DNA of 64,000 nt from Physcomitrium patens (Eukaryota > Streptophyta > Bryopsida > Funariales > Funariaceae): the NCBI RefSeq assembly GCF_000002425.4, contig NC_037265.1:5458323-5522322 (forward strand), in the 5' to 3' direction. Of the stretch, positions 23,620-34,910 are shown piece by piece. The position numbers and the translations under genes are program-made. Below the pieces are notes generated by a model that was given only the letters and a program-made list of their open reading frames with translations, made no database searches and had not been told where the DNA came from. The number at the start of each line of letters is the position of its first letter. Position 1 is the first letter of the stretch.

Positions 23620-24600
23620 GCTACTTTCAATGGAAGATGAGAATAGATTTGCAATTATTGCACATCTTCATGAGTTTGTTAATATTCTAAGAGTGAAAAT
23701 TTCATATATTTCAAATAAATATTATGGAGATACTATGCCTACACCTATGGAAGAAGTCTTCAAGTTCTGCAACAAGAAGTTGTACAATTGAAAGAAGTAG
23801 GAAGATCAACCTCATAACCAAATCGAAGGAGTTTTGTTTTTACAAGTATGATGGGGACAAGGATTAATATGCTTAAGAAGTTTGATAGAACACAATCAAA
23901 ATTTTGAGGATTTTTGCAACAAGTAAAGCTCTATCTAAGATTGCATCCATTCCAATATCCTAATGGATTTACTCAAGTTGGATTCACAAGCGTACTTCTA
24001 TCAAAAAATATTCTTTCTTGGTTTGAATCTTTAATAGAAAATAATTCGTAATTCTTTTATGATTTGAATTCATTCTTGGAAGTGTTTATGGCTACATTTG
24101 GAGAAAGTGATCAAAAAAGAGTAACAAAGACCAAGCTCTTATCTTAATGGCAAGGATCATGTTCAACCGCCACATATACTATTGAATTCCAAAATCTCGC
24201 TTATGGTGTGGACTCGAATGATAAAACCTTTATCAATCAATTTCAATGTAGGTTGAAGGATAATATCAAAGACTTGTTACTGACAATGCGAAAAACAAAA
24301 TATTTCGAAGAATTTATTGCTCAAGCTATTGCATGTCATAATCAATTATTTAAAAGATGTCAAAAACAAAGATATGACTAGAGAAGAACAAATCAAGTAA
24401 TGATGGTAGTTCTTAAGTTTTCAAAAACTTATTTATCAAGGATAGAATTAATACAAATTGATACGATACGTTTTAAATCCTTCATAGAGCAAGAAAAGAG
24501 TCAATGATGTCAAGAAGGCTTATGCTTATATTGTGGAGAAGCTAAACATACAATTCAACATTGTCAAAAAAAACAAAGCATTTACAAAATGAAAAGCACA
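23620..24600 (+). pseudogene. Element A gag-like region
   Basis: Gag fossil of the chromovirus family. Recognisable parts are MLKKFD.TQSKF (cf. [12 protein letters not shown] of element I), SKNILSWFESL (cf. [11 protein letters not shown]), FGESDQKRVTKTKLLS, and a zinc knuckle with Cys-x2-Cys-x4-His-x4-Cys spacing (LCLYCGEAKHTIQHC) near 24,510-24,560. It is more diverged from element I than GY1 is. Confidence 0.75.
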
Positions 24601-24609
24601 ATTACCAAA

Positions 24610-24810
24610 GAAGATAAGGCCTCAACAATGATCAAATAACATGGTGGTCTTCTTGCCTCGGTATAAGACACTATTGATGGCTGAGAAGGCCTATCAACCA
24701 TCTTTGAAGAGAATAAAGATTGAAATATGTAGCAAATATAATTTGTCCCATCTTGAATTTCTTCAATATATGAAAACTACTCCTTATAGAACTTGTCCTT
24801 AAAAAAGAAG
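24610..24810 (+). pseudogene. Element A ORF3-like region
   Basis: About 200 bp aligning with the second half of ORF3 of element I and the sequence leading to its 3' LTR. Examples are the region corresponding to WSSRPGMGHYRWLRGP and the following IRRIIDFLN part. It lies immediately upstream of the 3' LTR, as in the full element. Confidence 0.65.
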
Positions 24811-24814
24811 ATAA

Positions 24815-25266
24815 TGTCAAAGACATTCATTAGTATTCTAGTAAATACCTATATGATTAAGTAAGATTAGATAAAAATAGGTTAATTTCATAAAACCTTT
24901 TAGAGAAGCTTCATAGAAGCTTTATAGATGTTGCTTGACTTTATATGTATTTGTAATTGATTGATAGGTTAGAAACTTGGTCAACAAGTTAATCACATGT
25001 TGATAGCTTATCAAACAAATTAACTATATGACGTACATATAAAAAACTTGTCTTACAAATTAAGATACATGTCTTACAAACTCAACATGTTTTAGAAGTC
25101 TTATAAGACATCACTACGTAATTCCTAGTTAAGAGTATATATAGAGGCAAGAGTGAAGTCTTCTTCACTATTATCAATTCTTTTCTACTCTTTAGTCTTG
25201 TTTCAAGATTTATTAGTCTTCTTGTTTTTGGCAATAGCCATTTTAGTTTAATATTGTATCACTTTT
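24815..25266 (+). repeat. Element A 3' LTR, first piece
   Basis: LTR of the diverged subfamily, starting TGTCAAAGAC. It continues at 33,414-33,496 beyond inserted element B. The hairpin and TATA box are recognisable near 25,135-25,190. Confidence 0.82.
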
Positions 25267-25829
25267 TATTAAAAGCATGAATTGGAAGAAGATGCATAAA
25301 CTTAAATAATTTTTATTAAATAAAATAAAATAAAATAAAATAAAAATAGCAATGAAGTAGCATATATAACAAAATGAAACTACAATGGCTATTGTCAAAA
25401 GGTAAGGAAACTAGAGACTCTTAAATCTAAACTAGAAGCAAGAAAGAAATTGACAAGAGTGAAGAGGGCTTCATTCTTGCCTCTATATATACTATCTAAC
25501 TAGAAGCTACTTGGTAATGTTCTATAGGACCTTTAATATGTGTTGACTTTGCAGGATACATAACATATCTTAGCTTATAAGACAAGTTTTCTATGTATGG
25601 ACTATATAATTAGCTTGTTCTTCAAGCTACTCATATAAATGGCACATGGCCAACTTTTTGATCATGTATTTAATCTAAAAAGTCAATTATTGACACCTAT
25701 AAAATCAAAGCAATATCTATGAAGCTTCTAAAAAGCTTCTATAAAAGATATTATTGAATTAAGTTAGTTTTACCTACTTTTATCAAATCATATAGGTAAT
25801 TATTGATTTACGTGTATATATCCGTGATA
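25267..25829 (-). repeat. Element B 3' LTR
   Basis: About 563 bp of LTR in minus orientation, ending TCCGTGATA and followed by the complement of the purine tract (ATACCCTCTTC). A short A-rich AAAAT repeat lies at about 25,316-25,347. Confidence 0.85.
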
Positions 25830-25839
25830 TTATACCCTC

Positions 25840-26300
25840 TTCAAAGAACAAGTTCCACGAGGAGTAGTCATCATATGTTGAAAAAATACGAGATGTATCA
25901 AATTATATTTGCCACATGCTTTGATCTTTATTCTCTTTAAAGATGGTTAATAGGGCCTTTCAACCATTAGTAGTGTTCTATACAAAGGCAAAAAGACTAT
26001 CTAATTATTTGATCGTTGTTGAAGCCTTTATAACTTCTTTCAAATAAAATATTTGGAACACCATCAAGAATTGATCCTACCTCCGGTAAAATCACCAAAC
26101 ATTGAGAGTCTCTTCCAAGGTTGTAATACCAAATGCATAGTAACTTGCCATCTATTCAAAGAAGAACATGTCATTTTTTAGGGTCTTTATCTCGATTGCG
26201 TCTTCTTGAAGTTTGTGACAATCACAATGTCTTATCCAATAAGTCAGCAAATAAAGGCTCTTGAGTCAAATCCGTTGGTTGTTGATTCTCCGTTTCCTTA
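25840..26300 (-). pseudogene. Element B ORF3-like region
   Basis: Aligns along nearly the whole ORF3 of element I, from the GAACTCG-like sequence at its end to the MESQQP-like start, in the same place between the chromodomain and the 3' LTR. Decayed. Confidence 0.7.
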
Positions 26301-26399
26301 ATATCACAAATATACAAAAATCACAAATAAAGATAGAAGATAGAATGCAATTTATTCTAAACCTTGTTTCTTTTATAGCAAAGACTTGCTATTCTTTAT

Positions 26400-28841
26400 C
26401 TTAGTTTTGATAGATGTCATAGATGAAAAGCCTCCATCATCTTTGCAACATTTGTAAGATTTTTTATTTGCTCTCATGTCTATTTACTAATATCATATCT
26501 ACACCAATGGAAAAAATATTTTAATTTATTTTGGCATCACCTTGAGTCTAGAACTTCTTCCACTTCAAACTCTTCATTATTATATACTTCTATAGGAAGA
26601 GGTGGAGTTTGTCTTTTTCTTGGTATATTCATAGTCTAATATGATTCAAAAAGAGATAAGTGGAAGATAGAATGGATCTTCATTTCTTCTAGTAGATGTA
26701 ATTAATAAGCAACTAGATTGATTTGTCAACAAATGAAAAAAGATCCAAGCCTACAGTAGTCCAACTTATCACAATGACCAGTAGTTTTGATATTATGACA
26801 AAGTAATCATATCTTGTCTCCTACATTGAATTGTGGTTGTTCATTTTGATAGGCATCCATATTGATCTTTTGTCATTCTTGAGCTTCCTTTAATTGTACC
26901 TTCATTGTTCCATGTAGCTCTGACAAATGATTTGATAAACTTTTTGTTGCAGGATTATCAACTTTTGAAAAGTCAAAAGTATAAAATTAAGGATGGTAAC
27001 CATAATTGGCAAAGAAAGGTGTTTGTTGCATAGAAGAATGCATTGTATTATTATAAGCAAACTTTGCCAATGGCAAGAGAGATGTCTAATTGTATTGTTG
27101 ATAATTGATGGTACACCTTAAATATTGCTCTAAAATTTGATTTATATACTTTGTTTGTCCATCAGTTTAAGGATGAAAGGTTGAAGAAAGCTTTATATCC
27201 ATCTTTAGAATCTTAAAAATAATTCTTCAAATCCTTGATACAAATTGAATCTCTCTATCCAATATAATAACTTTTGGCAATTTATGATATTGATAGATAT
27301 TATCAAGAAAAAGCTTGGCAGTTTCTTCACCTGTGATAGATTTTGTATATAGTACATAATGTGCTATTTTGGTAAAACGATTTACTATAACAAATATAGA
27401 ATCATACAATCCTAAGATTGAAAGATATATAATAAAATCTATAGAAATAGAAGACTATATTTGTTCTTGAATAGATAATAGCTGAAGAAGTCCATAACAT
27501 TGATGTTGAAGAGTTCTTGATCTTAAACAAGTCCATCATTTGAAATGATATAACCTAAGAAGTCATCTTGAATAGTATATAGTATATACTTTTCTATCTT
27601 GGCATAAAGTCTCACATCTCTTAATTTTTATAATATATGATGAACATGAAGTATTTTTTTTTATATTTTTAAAATAGATCAAGATGTCGTCTAGATAACA
27701 GATAAGAAAATCATCTAAAAACTCTCAAAAAATATCATTCATAAAATGTTGAAAAGCTGCTGGTGTATTTGTAAGTCCAAAAGGCATGATATTATATTCA
27801 AAATGTCCATACTTTGTTCAAAATGCAATCTTCCATTCATCTCTTTTTTTCATGCATATCAAATTGTATGCTCTTCATAGATCTATTTTTGTATAGATCT
27901 TAGCTTGATTCAACTGATCAAGAAGTCTCAATATTAAAGATAGTGGATACCTATTTTTGGTGGTAATCTTGTTGAATCTTCAATAATCAACATACATCCA
28001 AAATGATCAATTATTTTCCTTCACAAATAGAATTGAGCCTCCTACTAGAAATTTTAAATGGCATATGAAGTTCTTGACTAGATTTTCTCGAATATACTCC
28101 TTGAATTTGGCCAATTTATTTTGTGATAAATTATAGATTGGTCCAAATGGAAAATGTGCTCTTTATTAAAGGTTAATTAAATAGTCATAGGAACAATGTT
28201 TTGGAAGAGTATCCAAATTCTTTTTTTCAAATATATCTTGAAAATCTTAATATTGGCTTGTGATACCACTTAAAGTCTTTGTAATATTAGAAATAAGAGT
28301 GGCATAAATGACATAAGGTGATCTTTCTTTTGTAGCATGTAAAAAGTTCTTGCACCTACAAACATAGGTTTAATTGTAGTAGACTTGTGATTTTCTATTT
28401 GATTAACTACACTCTTAATTATACTTTTAGAAAAGTTGAAAGTACAAGAAATCTAATTTAATTAAGGATTTTATTTTTTTAATTATAATAAACCTAAAAT
28501 AATTGGATTAGAAAGAGATCTAAAGATATTAAATACCACAAAGCTATTATGACCATTAGTTATTACTTCTATAGGAAAGATTTAGTTAGTAACATCTCTA
28601 AAAGATAATAGGCGACTATCTATAACTTGTATGTGAACAAGTTTAGATTTCCTTACTAAAGATATATTAAGTCTTTTAATAAATTCTTCATCTAAAAAAT
28701 ACGTTGAGGCTCTTGAATCTAACAAGGCAAAAGCTTTATAATGTATAGGTCCTAAAATAATATTTAATGTAAAACAAGGAGAAGATTTTGAAAAGAGAAT
28801 AGGACCTTCATTAGATATTGTACAAAGTTCGAGCCGCACAG
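26400..28841 (-). pseudogene. Element B pol region
   Basis: Minus-strand pol fossil. Recognisable parts are the chromodomain/GPY side about 26,440-26,830, integrase about 26,880-27,520 ([35 protein letters not shown]), reverse transcriptase about 27,560-28,190, and protease-like sequence about 28,450-28,830. Several breaks; the RNase H part is not clearly present. Confidence 0.8.
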
Positions 28842-30720
28842 TGTCGTATTACATGCTATCTAGCTTGAGAACATACCGAACATCTGGCTAAGGAAGATAA
28901 AACAACGTTTTACAAGTATTCAAATAGTCTAACGGGTTTCAACCATCTAAATACAAACTATTTTGGATTTCAATGTAAAAGCTTACTCTCAATACAAAGT
29001 ACTTAGAAACACTATTTTTAATAACTTTGAGACATTACAAGCATAATTTCTTTTATTATTTGTTAGTTTTATTTTTATTTTATTTTATTTATTTATTTTT
29101 TATTTTTTATTTTTTTTAAAATCCTAATTCTAGACAATGAGCTTCAACAAGCTATAATTATCAATCTGATCGTCCGATTGTTGTGAACTTCTACCAGTAG
29201 TGTCTTTACAAGTCTTCTAAATGCTCAAGTAGTTCAATCCAATCCAACTTATAGATTGCAAGAAAACGTAGTAAATCCTCACTGATGTCCCTTGACCGCC
29301 GCCTAGAAGTTGATGACGAACTATAACTTGTAATTTTTCCTTTTCTAACCATTAATTCTCATTCAAACTTTGTGTGCAGCTCTGTCTTTAGGTCCTTGAC
29401 TTATCACGTCAAAATTCACCTTATCCTAGCCAATAGATCTCCAGATATTACAGAAATCCTAAATGACTACAATATGCCAACTTTGAATACCTCTTTATAC
29501 TAATGATCAAATATCCTCTATCCGTAGCGTTAGATTAGCACAAATTTTTGCAAGCACTTGGCATATTCAACCATCTAGACACTTCTAAAATTTCAACTGC
29601 AAATGTTTGTCTAATTTTTACAAAACAATCAAGAGTACTAGCCTTAACTTTATTGCAAAAAAAAAAACCCAATTCACCAATACAAACACTGACTTTAAGC
29701 AACGATTGTAAAGTCCTCTCAAATCCTATGAAATCCAATTCTACACCTTTTGAAGGAACTTGAAGCTAGCTCTCCAATCCCAAAATCTTGATCTCTGAAT
29801 GCCCTCTTTCTTTTTCTTTCTTTTCTTTTAACTCCGTGAGGTCCCCTATTCTTTTGCTCTGGACTCGAAATTGGAACAGTAGACCGTGCTTCCATGAAAC
29901 TCCCGCCTCTAAGAAGATCTTTCCACAGAAAGGATGTTTCCTCCAAAATGGCATAGAGAACGGAACAGCTTGAAATGGAACCAAAGTCTCCATATTTGGG
30001 ACCTCATTGAGTTGCCTAACCGAGTCAGGTCTCATACTAGATAAGAGGCCTGTAAAAGGACCTGAATTGGATGTCCCCATAGTTGAGTCAAATTAGCCAT
30101 TTATATCAGGCTCACTCGAATGTTAAATTGATCCTTTCTCTTTTTGCCGACTCTTGGTAAGAACAGATATCCTACCGGATTTATTGAAGAATCTTGAGGA
30201 CCTCGATTTAACTCCTCAATTTTTCCTTAGCTTTGGATCTGTTGATCCTGATTATTGAAATTAAACGAAGTATTACATCGCTAATAAGTATGCCCCGATT
30301 GCTTGCTATTCCTATACATTAGTGTGTAATTGTCATTGGCTCTGGGATTGAAACATTCACTAATATAATGACAAATCTGTTTGCAACAAAAACAATGAAG
30401 TGGTCTTCTTGCACCCCCATCAGGCATATTAGGTGTCTCTACCAGTATATACCTACTAGGCTTGTTCCATATAGGATTAGAAAATAACCTTGGTTGTCAC
30501 ATTGGTACGGAGGGTACTTGATTCAATGACGTCGGTGGAGCATATTGTTGATGTTACGTACAGTGATATAGCTTGTAATGGAGTGATATTAACTGGCCCC
30601 TGAATATTGGCACTAGAATTGGCCATTGTTTCTAACATCCAAGATGACTAAATATTAATAAAATCTTTTTTATTTATATTTTCATTATATAGTCATGTTA
30701 CAACACAACAACGGTTCCTA
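28842..30720 (-). mobile_element. Large LTR-like element, copy 4
   Basis: 1,879 bp element in reverse orientation inserted in element B. Plus-strand ends are TGTCGTATTACATG and CAACACAACA. Flanks are ACAG (28,838-28,841) and ACGG (30,721-30,724). The uninterrupted family sequence has CACGG once at this point, so the duplication is ACGG with one later change. It lacks the telomere-like array. The interior at 29,530-30,400 has better-than-average complexity and short frames (for example about 104 codons on the minus strand, 29,766-30,080), but I recognise no protein there. Confidence 0.8.
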
Positions 30721-32660
30721 TTATAGCTAGACAAACTTGTTTTCTAATATATTATCTTTTTTGACATTTATACTCCTCATTTTATAATTGCATCACTTTT
30801 TTAGATATTATTAAGTATTATGCTTAGATTTTCCATAATATAAGCATAAACCTCCCTGACGGCAATGAGTCTTTTCTTGTTTAATAAAAATTTTGAAACA
30901 TACTACATCAATTTACATATTTTTTACTTTTGAATGTATATATTGAGAAGGCTTTGATATTTCTATTGTATTATAGTAATGTTGAGGCCTACTTGACCAA
31001 CTCTCAGATCAAAATTTGAAAAGTCAAATATCACACTTCACAGCAAAGTCAATATCAAAAGAAAATGAAGTCACTATCAAAACAAGAATTGTCATGTCTG
31101 AGAAGTTTGATGGCACAAGATCTGAGTTTCAAGGATTTATCAATCAAGTACAACTTGCGATTGAACTTCAATCCCAAAGCTATCCAACTCTAAGATCACA
31201 AGTTAGATTTATTGGTATATTTCTTTCAAGTTCAACATTATCATTGTTTTTATCTTTTTTTGAACAATAAGATCTAATATTGGATAATTTAGAGGCTTTT
31301 TTAATAGAATTTTGATCCATATATGGAAAACATGATGTAACTCATAATATGCTTATTTTCTTTTGATAGTGACTTTTGAAATTGATCTTATTAAAAGTAA
31401 CTTTATACATTTAGAGACACATTTGTTAGACATTGATAATCCTTGAAGTTTTATTTTGGTTCTTTTATTTGATATTTAAGACATATAATATGTAAATCTT
31501 GTATGAAAAGAGATTGAAGAAAGATTTTGATAGCAAAAAAGATAGTTAGGGCATCCATACGAATGAATGGAGATGGATGATATAAATTTCTATTTCTATT
31601 GGTCAAAAATCATAACCAATGGGCTTCAAAGAGGCTGCTTGATACCATATTAGAGATTAGGATTATTTTTTTGAGCCATTTGAGCTTTTGGAGGCTAAGA
31701 TCGATAAGTTCAAGTTTTTGGTTATGGTTTTGATATAAATTTTGAGTCAATTGGAGTTTTTATAAAGGAGATATAGGGATTTAAAGTTGAGGTGTTGATT
31801 TTGTACCTACTATCATTCTTTTGGATATAATGCAAATTTATAGAAAGCAATAGAGGATTAGAAATTGGAGTTGAAGAGAAAAAAAATTTGGCTATACTTT
31901 TGATAAATTATTTGATGGATTCTAAGTTGGAATGAAGGAGATATTAGAAGTTTAAGTCAGTACTTCAAATCTAAGGATTGTAAGTTATCCGATTTACTAG
32001 TGGTTGTATTTTGAGCTATATCTTCAGTAATTTGATGAGATTTTGGTTCAAAATTTCCAAGAATGTATATAATCATATTAATAAACTTTATGTATAAATT
32101 TTGTAGCATTTATATTTTATATTTTTGAGATATAAAGAAAATAGTTTTTAGGTGCTTGTAGATTAAGAATAGAGTACCTGTTAGGGTTTCAAAGATGCCA
32201 AAAGATCGGTAATAGATTTATGTTTTTTTTTTTTTTTTTTTAAATAGAAATTTTTAAAAAATTGAATGGTTGGATCAAAAGATATAAATTTCTAAAGTTT
32301 AGGATAAAAACATCTTTTATAGAAAAAAAATATTTTGAAGGGTATTATTATAATTTGAGCTTTTGTGTAAGATAATAGAATTTTTGAAAGATAAGACATC
32401 ATATATAAGCCAAAGCTAAACTCTCTATAGCTAAGTACCTAGTGTATATCTAGATTACAAATCATACCATATGACACCAGTAGGATATTCCACTATAGGA
32501 GAAAGGATATGATTAGGTGCAGATGTTGAAGCAGCTCCAATCATATCTATATTTTTACTTCTTGCTATATTTGTTGTTTCTTGTGGTGATAAATTGATTC
32601 CCTCAATTGTTCTTGGGTTTGTGTCATTGCACTCTTCATTTTTATAAGCTCTGCCATGAT
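30721..32660 (-). pseudogene. Element B gag-side remnants, rearranged
   Basis: Contains zinc-knuckle-side and N-terminal gag similarities, plus a gag-like piece with [20 protein letters not shown]. The pieces are not in simple collinear order, so the region has been rearranged since insertion. A non-gag segment of about 1.1 kb (31,350-32,450) separates them and is listed separately. Confidence 0.6.
31350..32450 (+). repeat. Segment related to element E LTR
   Basis: Weak but extended similarity to the 713-bp LTR of element E in opposite orientation. Shared words include GGAGATAT followed by TTTAAAGTT, TACCTACT, and TTTTGGTTCAAAATTTCCA. Ends are uncertain. It is probably an old solo LTR of an E-related element within element B. 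Confidence 0.35.
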
Positions 32661-32866
32661 AATACTTAAAAAATAAATGTCTAATATTGCTCAAAACAAG
32701 CAAAAGAGGGGACTTGAGAACAAAGAAGATACTAAGAATAATATTAGTTTACAAAAGGATACTCCACAACTTCTAATATGTTTATGTCTTATCAAGAAAA
32801 AATGATAATCTACTCTTAATCAAGAGAAGACAAAGCTCTAATATTGTAAGTATACTCTTGTCAATC

Positions 32867-33413
32867 TATCAAGGATATGAATTGAAAAAAGATGCATAAA
32901 TCTGAGAAGTCTGTATTAAAAGAAAAGTAATAAAATAATAATAAAATAGTATATATATCAAAACAAAATTAGAATGGCTATGGCCAAATGGCAAAGAAAT
33001 TAAAGACTATTAAATCTAAACTACAAACAAGAAAGGAATTGACAAGAGTGAAGAGGGCTTCACTCTTACCTCTATATATACTATCTAACTAGGAGCTATG
33101 TGGTAATATTCTATAGGACCTCTAATATGTGTTGACTTTACAAGACATATGCATTACCTTACAAGATAAGTTTTCTACGTGTAGGCCACATAGTTAGCTT
33201 GTTCTTCAAGCTAATAACATGTGTTGTACATGGCCAAATTATTGACTCTGTTTTTAATCTAAAAAGACAATTATAGATACTTATAAAATCAAAGTAGCAT
33301 CTATGAAGCTCCTAAAAAGCTTTTATAGAAGATATTATGGAATTAACTTAGTTTTATCTATTTTTATCTAATCATATAGATAATTATTGATTTTCATGTA
33401 TATGTCCAAAACA
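32867..33413 (-). repeat. Element B 5' LTR
   Basis: About 547 bp in minus orientation, starting TATCAAGGAT and ending GTCCAAAACA. Just outside it to the left, the minus strand reads TTGACAAGAGT, the self-priming site, complementary to its own hairpin arm. Confidence 0.85.
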
Positions 33414-33496
33414 CTTTTTGAATGACTGTCTAATTCTCTTCAATGACTTAAGAGTGTATAAAGGATTTTCTTTCTTTAAGATTCATGTTCTTGATA
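33414..33496 (+). repeat. Element A 3' LTR, second piece
   Basis: 83 bp that complete the LTR begun at 24,815. They begin with the CTTTT duplication and end TTCTTGATA. The same words occur in order at the end of the solo LTR at 40,539. Confidence 0.85.
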
Positions 33497-34207
33497 CAAG
33501 TTTATAAAATACAAATATTATTTATAACTTATCTTCAAAAAGATAATTATATCAAATAAATAAGTCTAGGATGCATAAAAATTATCAAGATATGACTACA
33601 TATCTTAAAATCACTTCTACTTTTATGAAAATTCCTTCTATGTATGTATCACTCAATAACTTTCAATTCAACTATATAATTGGATTTAAAATTTTTTATA
33701 AATTAAATTATATTCTTTATTACTTCTATACAAAAAATCAACTATAAATTCATTATAAATCTTTGGATATTTTCTAATTTCTAGTAAGTACTAAATATTT
33801 CAATTTTTAGATACTTACACATTAATTCCATCATATTTCAAAAACCTAATATTCAAATACTATAAATTTTTCATATATAAATTTTTAACATAGTCATGTA
33901 TACTTGTGAAAATTTTGAGCAAAAAATTCTTCCAAAAAACTCAAGATATGGTCCTAACTGAAACCTCTATTAAAAACAATTACTTACAAATTGTAGTTTT
34001 GAAGCACTAACTTCTAATAGTTCTTTTTCCTTTGATTAAGATTGGAATGTATTTATTTCTTCATATGAAATATAGCTCTTTGACTTAGCTTTTGAAACTC
34101 ACTTTTTGATTACTAAATTCTTCTTTACAACTTTCCATATGTTTAAAAGAGTAATAGTAGATACCCAATTTATATCTTAACTTCAAACAACTATATCTCC
34201 TTCATCA
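33495..34207 (-). repeat. Element E 3' LTR
   Basis: 713 bp. Aligns end to end with 37,191-37,903. Shared landmarks include ACTCAAGATATGGTCC, AAGCACTAACTTCTAATAG and AACTTCAAACAAC. Confidence 0.8.
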
Positions 34208-34910
34208 TTACTTCTCTAAATACATGTGTAGGAGTTCCCACCTTGATGTATTCAGCCTCAATAGTATAATTTTTACTTTTTCACCACGTGAAGAGCTATT
34301 CTTCTCCAATCTATCTTCCATCAATTTTTTCATGCTTCTTCTTTCAAAGTTAGTATCTAGAGGGTCATTTGTTGTAGCATCTCTACTTTTGTCTTCTTTG
34401 AAGATAATAATGCCACTCTTCATGGCATCTAAATATAATCCACAATCACCATATTTGTGATTTTGATCATCACAATAAGTGCACGTTACCACAAATCCCT
34501 TTAATTCTTTAACCAATCGTGAAGTACTTGACCTTGTGCCTTTCTTCAAAGGACTCATTTCTAACTTCTACTCTCTTATGCCCCTCATCAACTCCTCAAG
34601 GATTTCTTTATCTATATTCTTATTCCTTAAAAAGCTTGATGTAGTGGAAGTAGGCAAAAATGTTGCTAGAGCCTTCATAGCTATCATTGGTGTTGTTTCC
34701 ATCCTTGTCTCAAATCTTCTAGACTTCACATATTGTTGCTTAGCAATGAGACTCATTACTTCTTTCAACTTCTTCTAGTTAGTGGAAAAACCATCTTTTG
34801 TTGGTCCATCTTAAAGAAGAAGAAATCTTGAAAAAGGAGAAGCAATTTATCTTCTAGTAATTCATTTGTAACTTGTAGGAATAACTTTGATTTCCTCATC
34901 TCTACAACGT

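Larger units (their letters stand above)
25267..33413 (-). mobile_element. Chromovirus-family element B, old and broken
   Basis: Minus-strand element with both LTRs (3' LTR 25,267-25,829; 5' LTR 32,867-33,413). It is flanked by the 5-bp duplication CTTTT (25,262-25,266 and 33,414-33,418), which lies inside the 3' LTR of element A. Between the LTRs are ORF3-like, pol-like and gag-like regions. Large element copy 4 is inserted at the protease/gag side. The gag side is rearranged and holds a segment resembling the LTR of element E. LTRs are clearly diverged from each other. It has many breaks and no coding capacity. Confidence 0.88.
23093..33496 (+). mobile_element. Chromovirus-family element A, gag plus ORF3 parts, broken
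   Basis: Old plus-strand member of the chromovirus family in two pieces, because element B lies in its 3' LTR. Parts: an incomplete 5' LTR 23,093-23,360; a self-priming site 23,364-23,374; a gag-like region about 23,620-24,600; a short ORF3-like region about 24,610-24,800; and a 3' LTR formed by 24,815-25,266 and 33,414-33,496. I see no pol between the gag-like and ORF3-like parts. It may have moved as a non-autonomous copy or been reduced after insertion. There are many breaks. Its right end abuts the terminus of element E. Confidence 0.78.

Noticed and set aside
29766-30080. 104-codon minus-strand frame in copy 4 as a captured host gene
   Set aside because: The region is better in complexity than its surroundings, but overlapping frames exist on both strands and no family is recognised.
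34479-34778. 99-codon plus-strand open frame
   Set aside because: Antisense to the gag-like region of element E, which shows a zinc knuckle on the minus strand.
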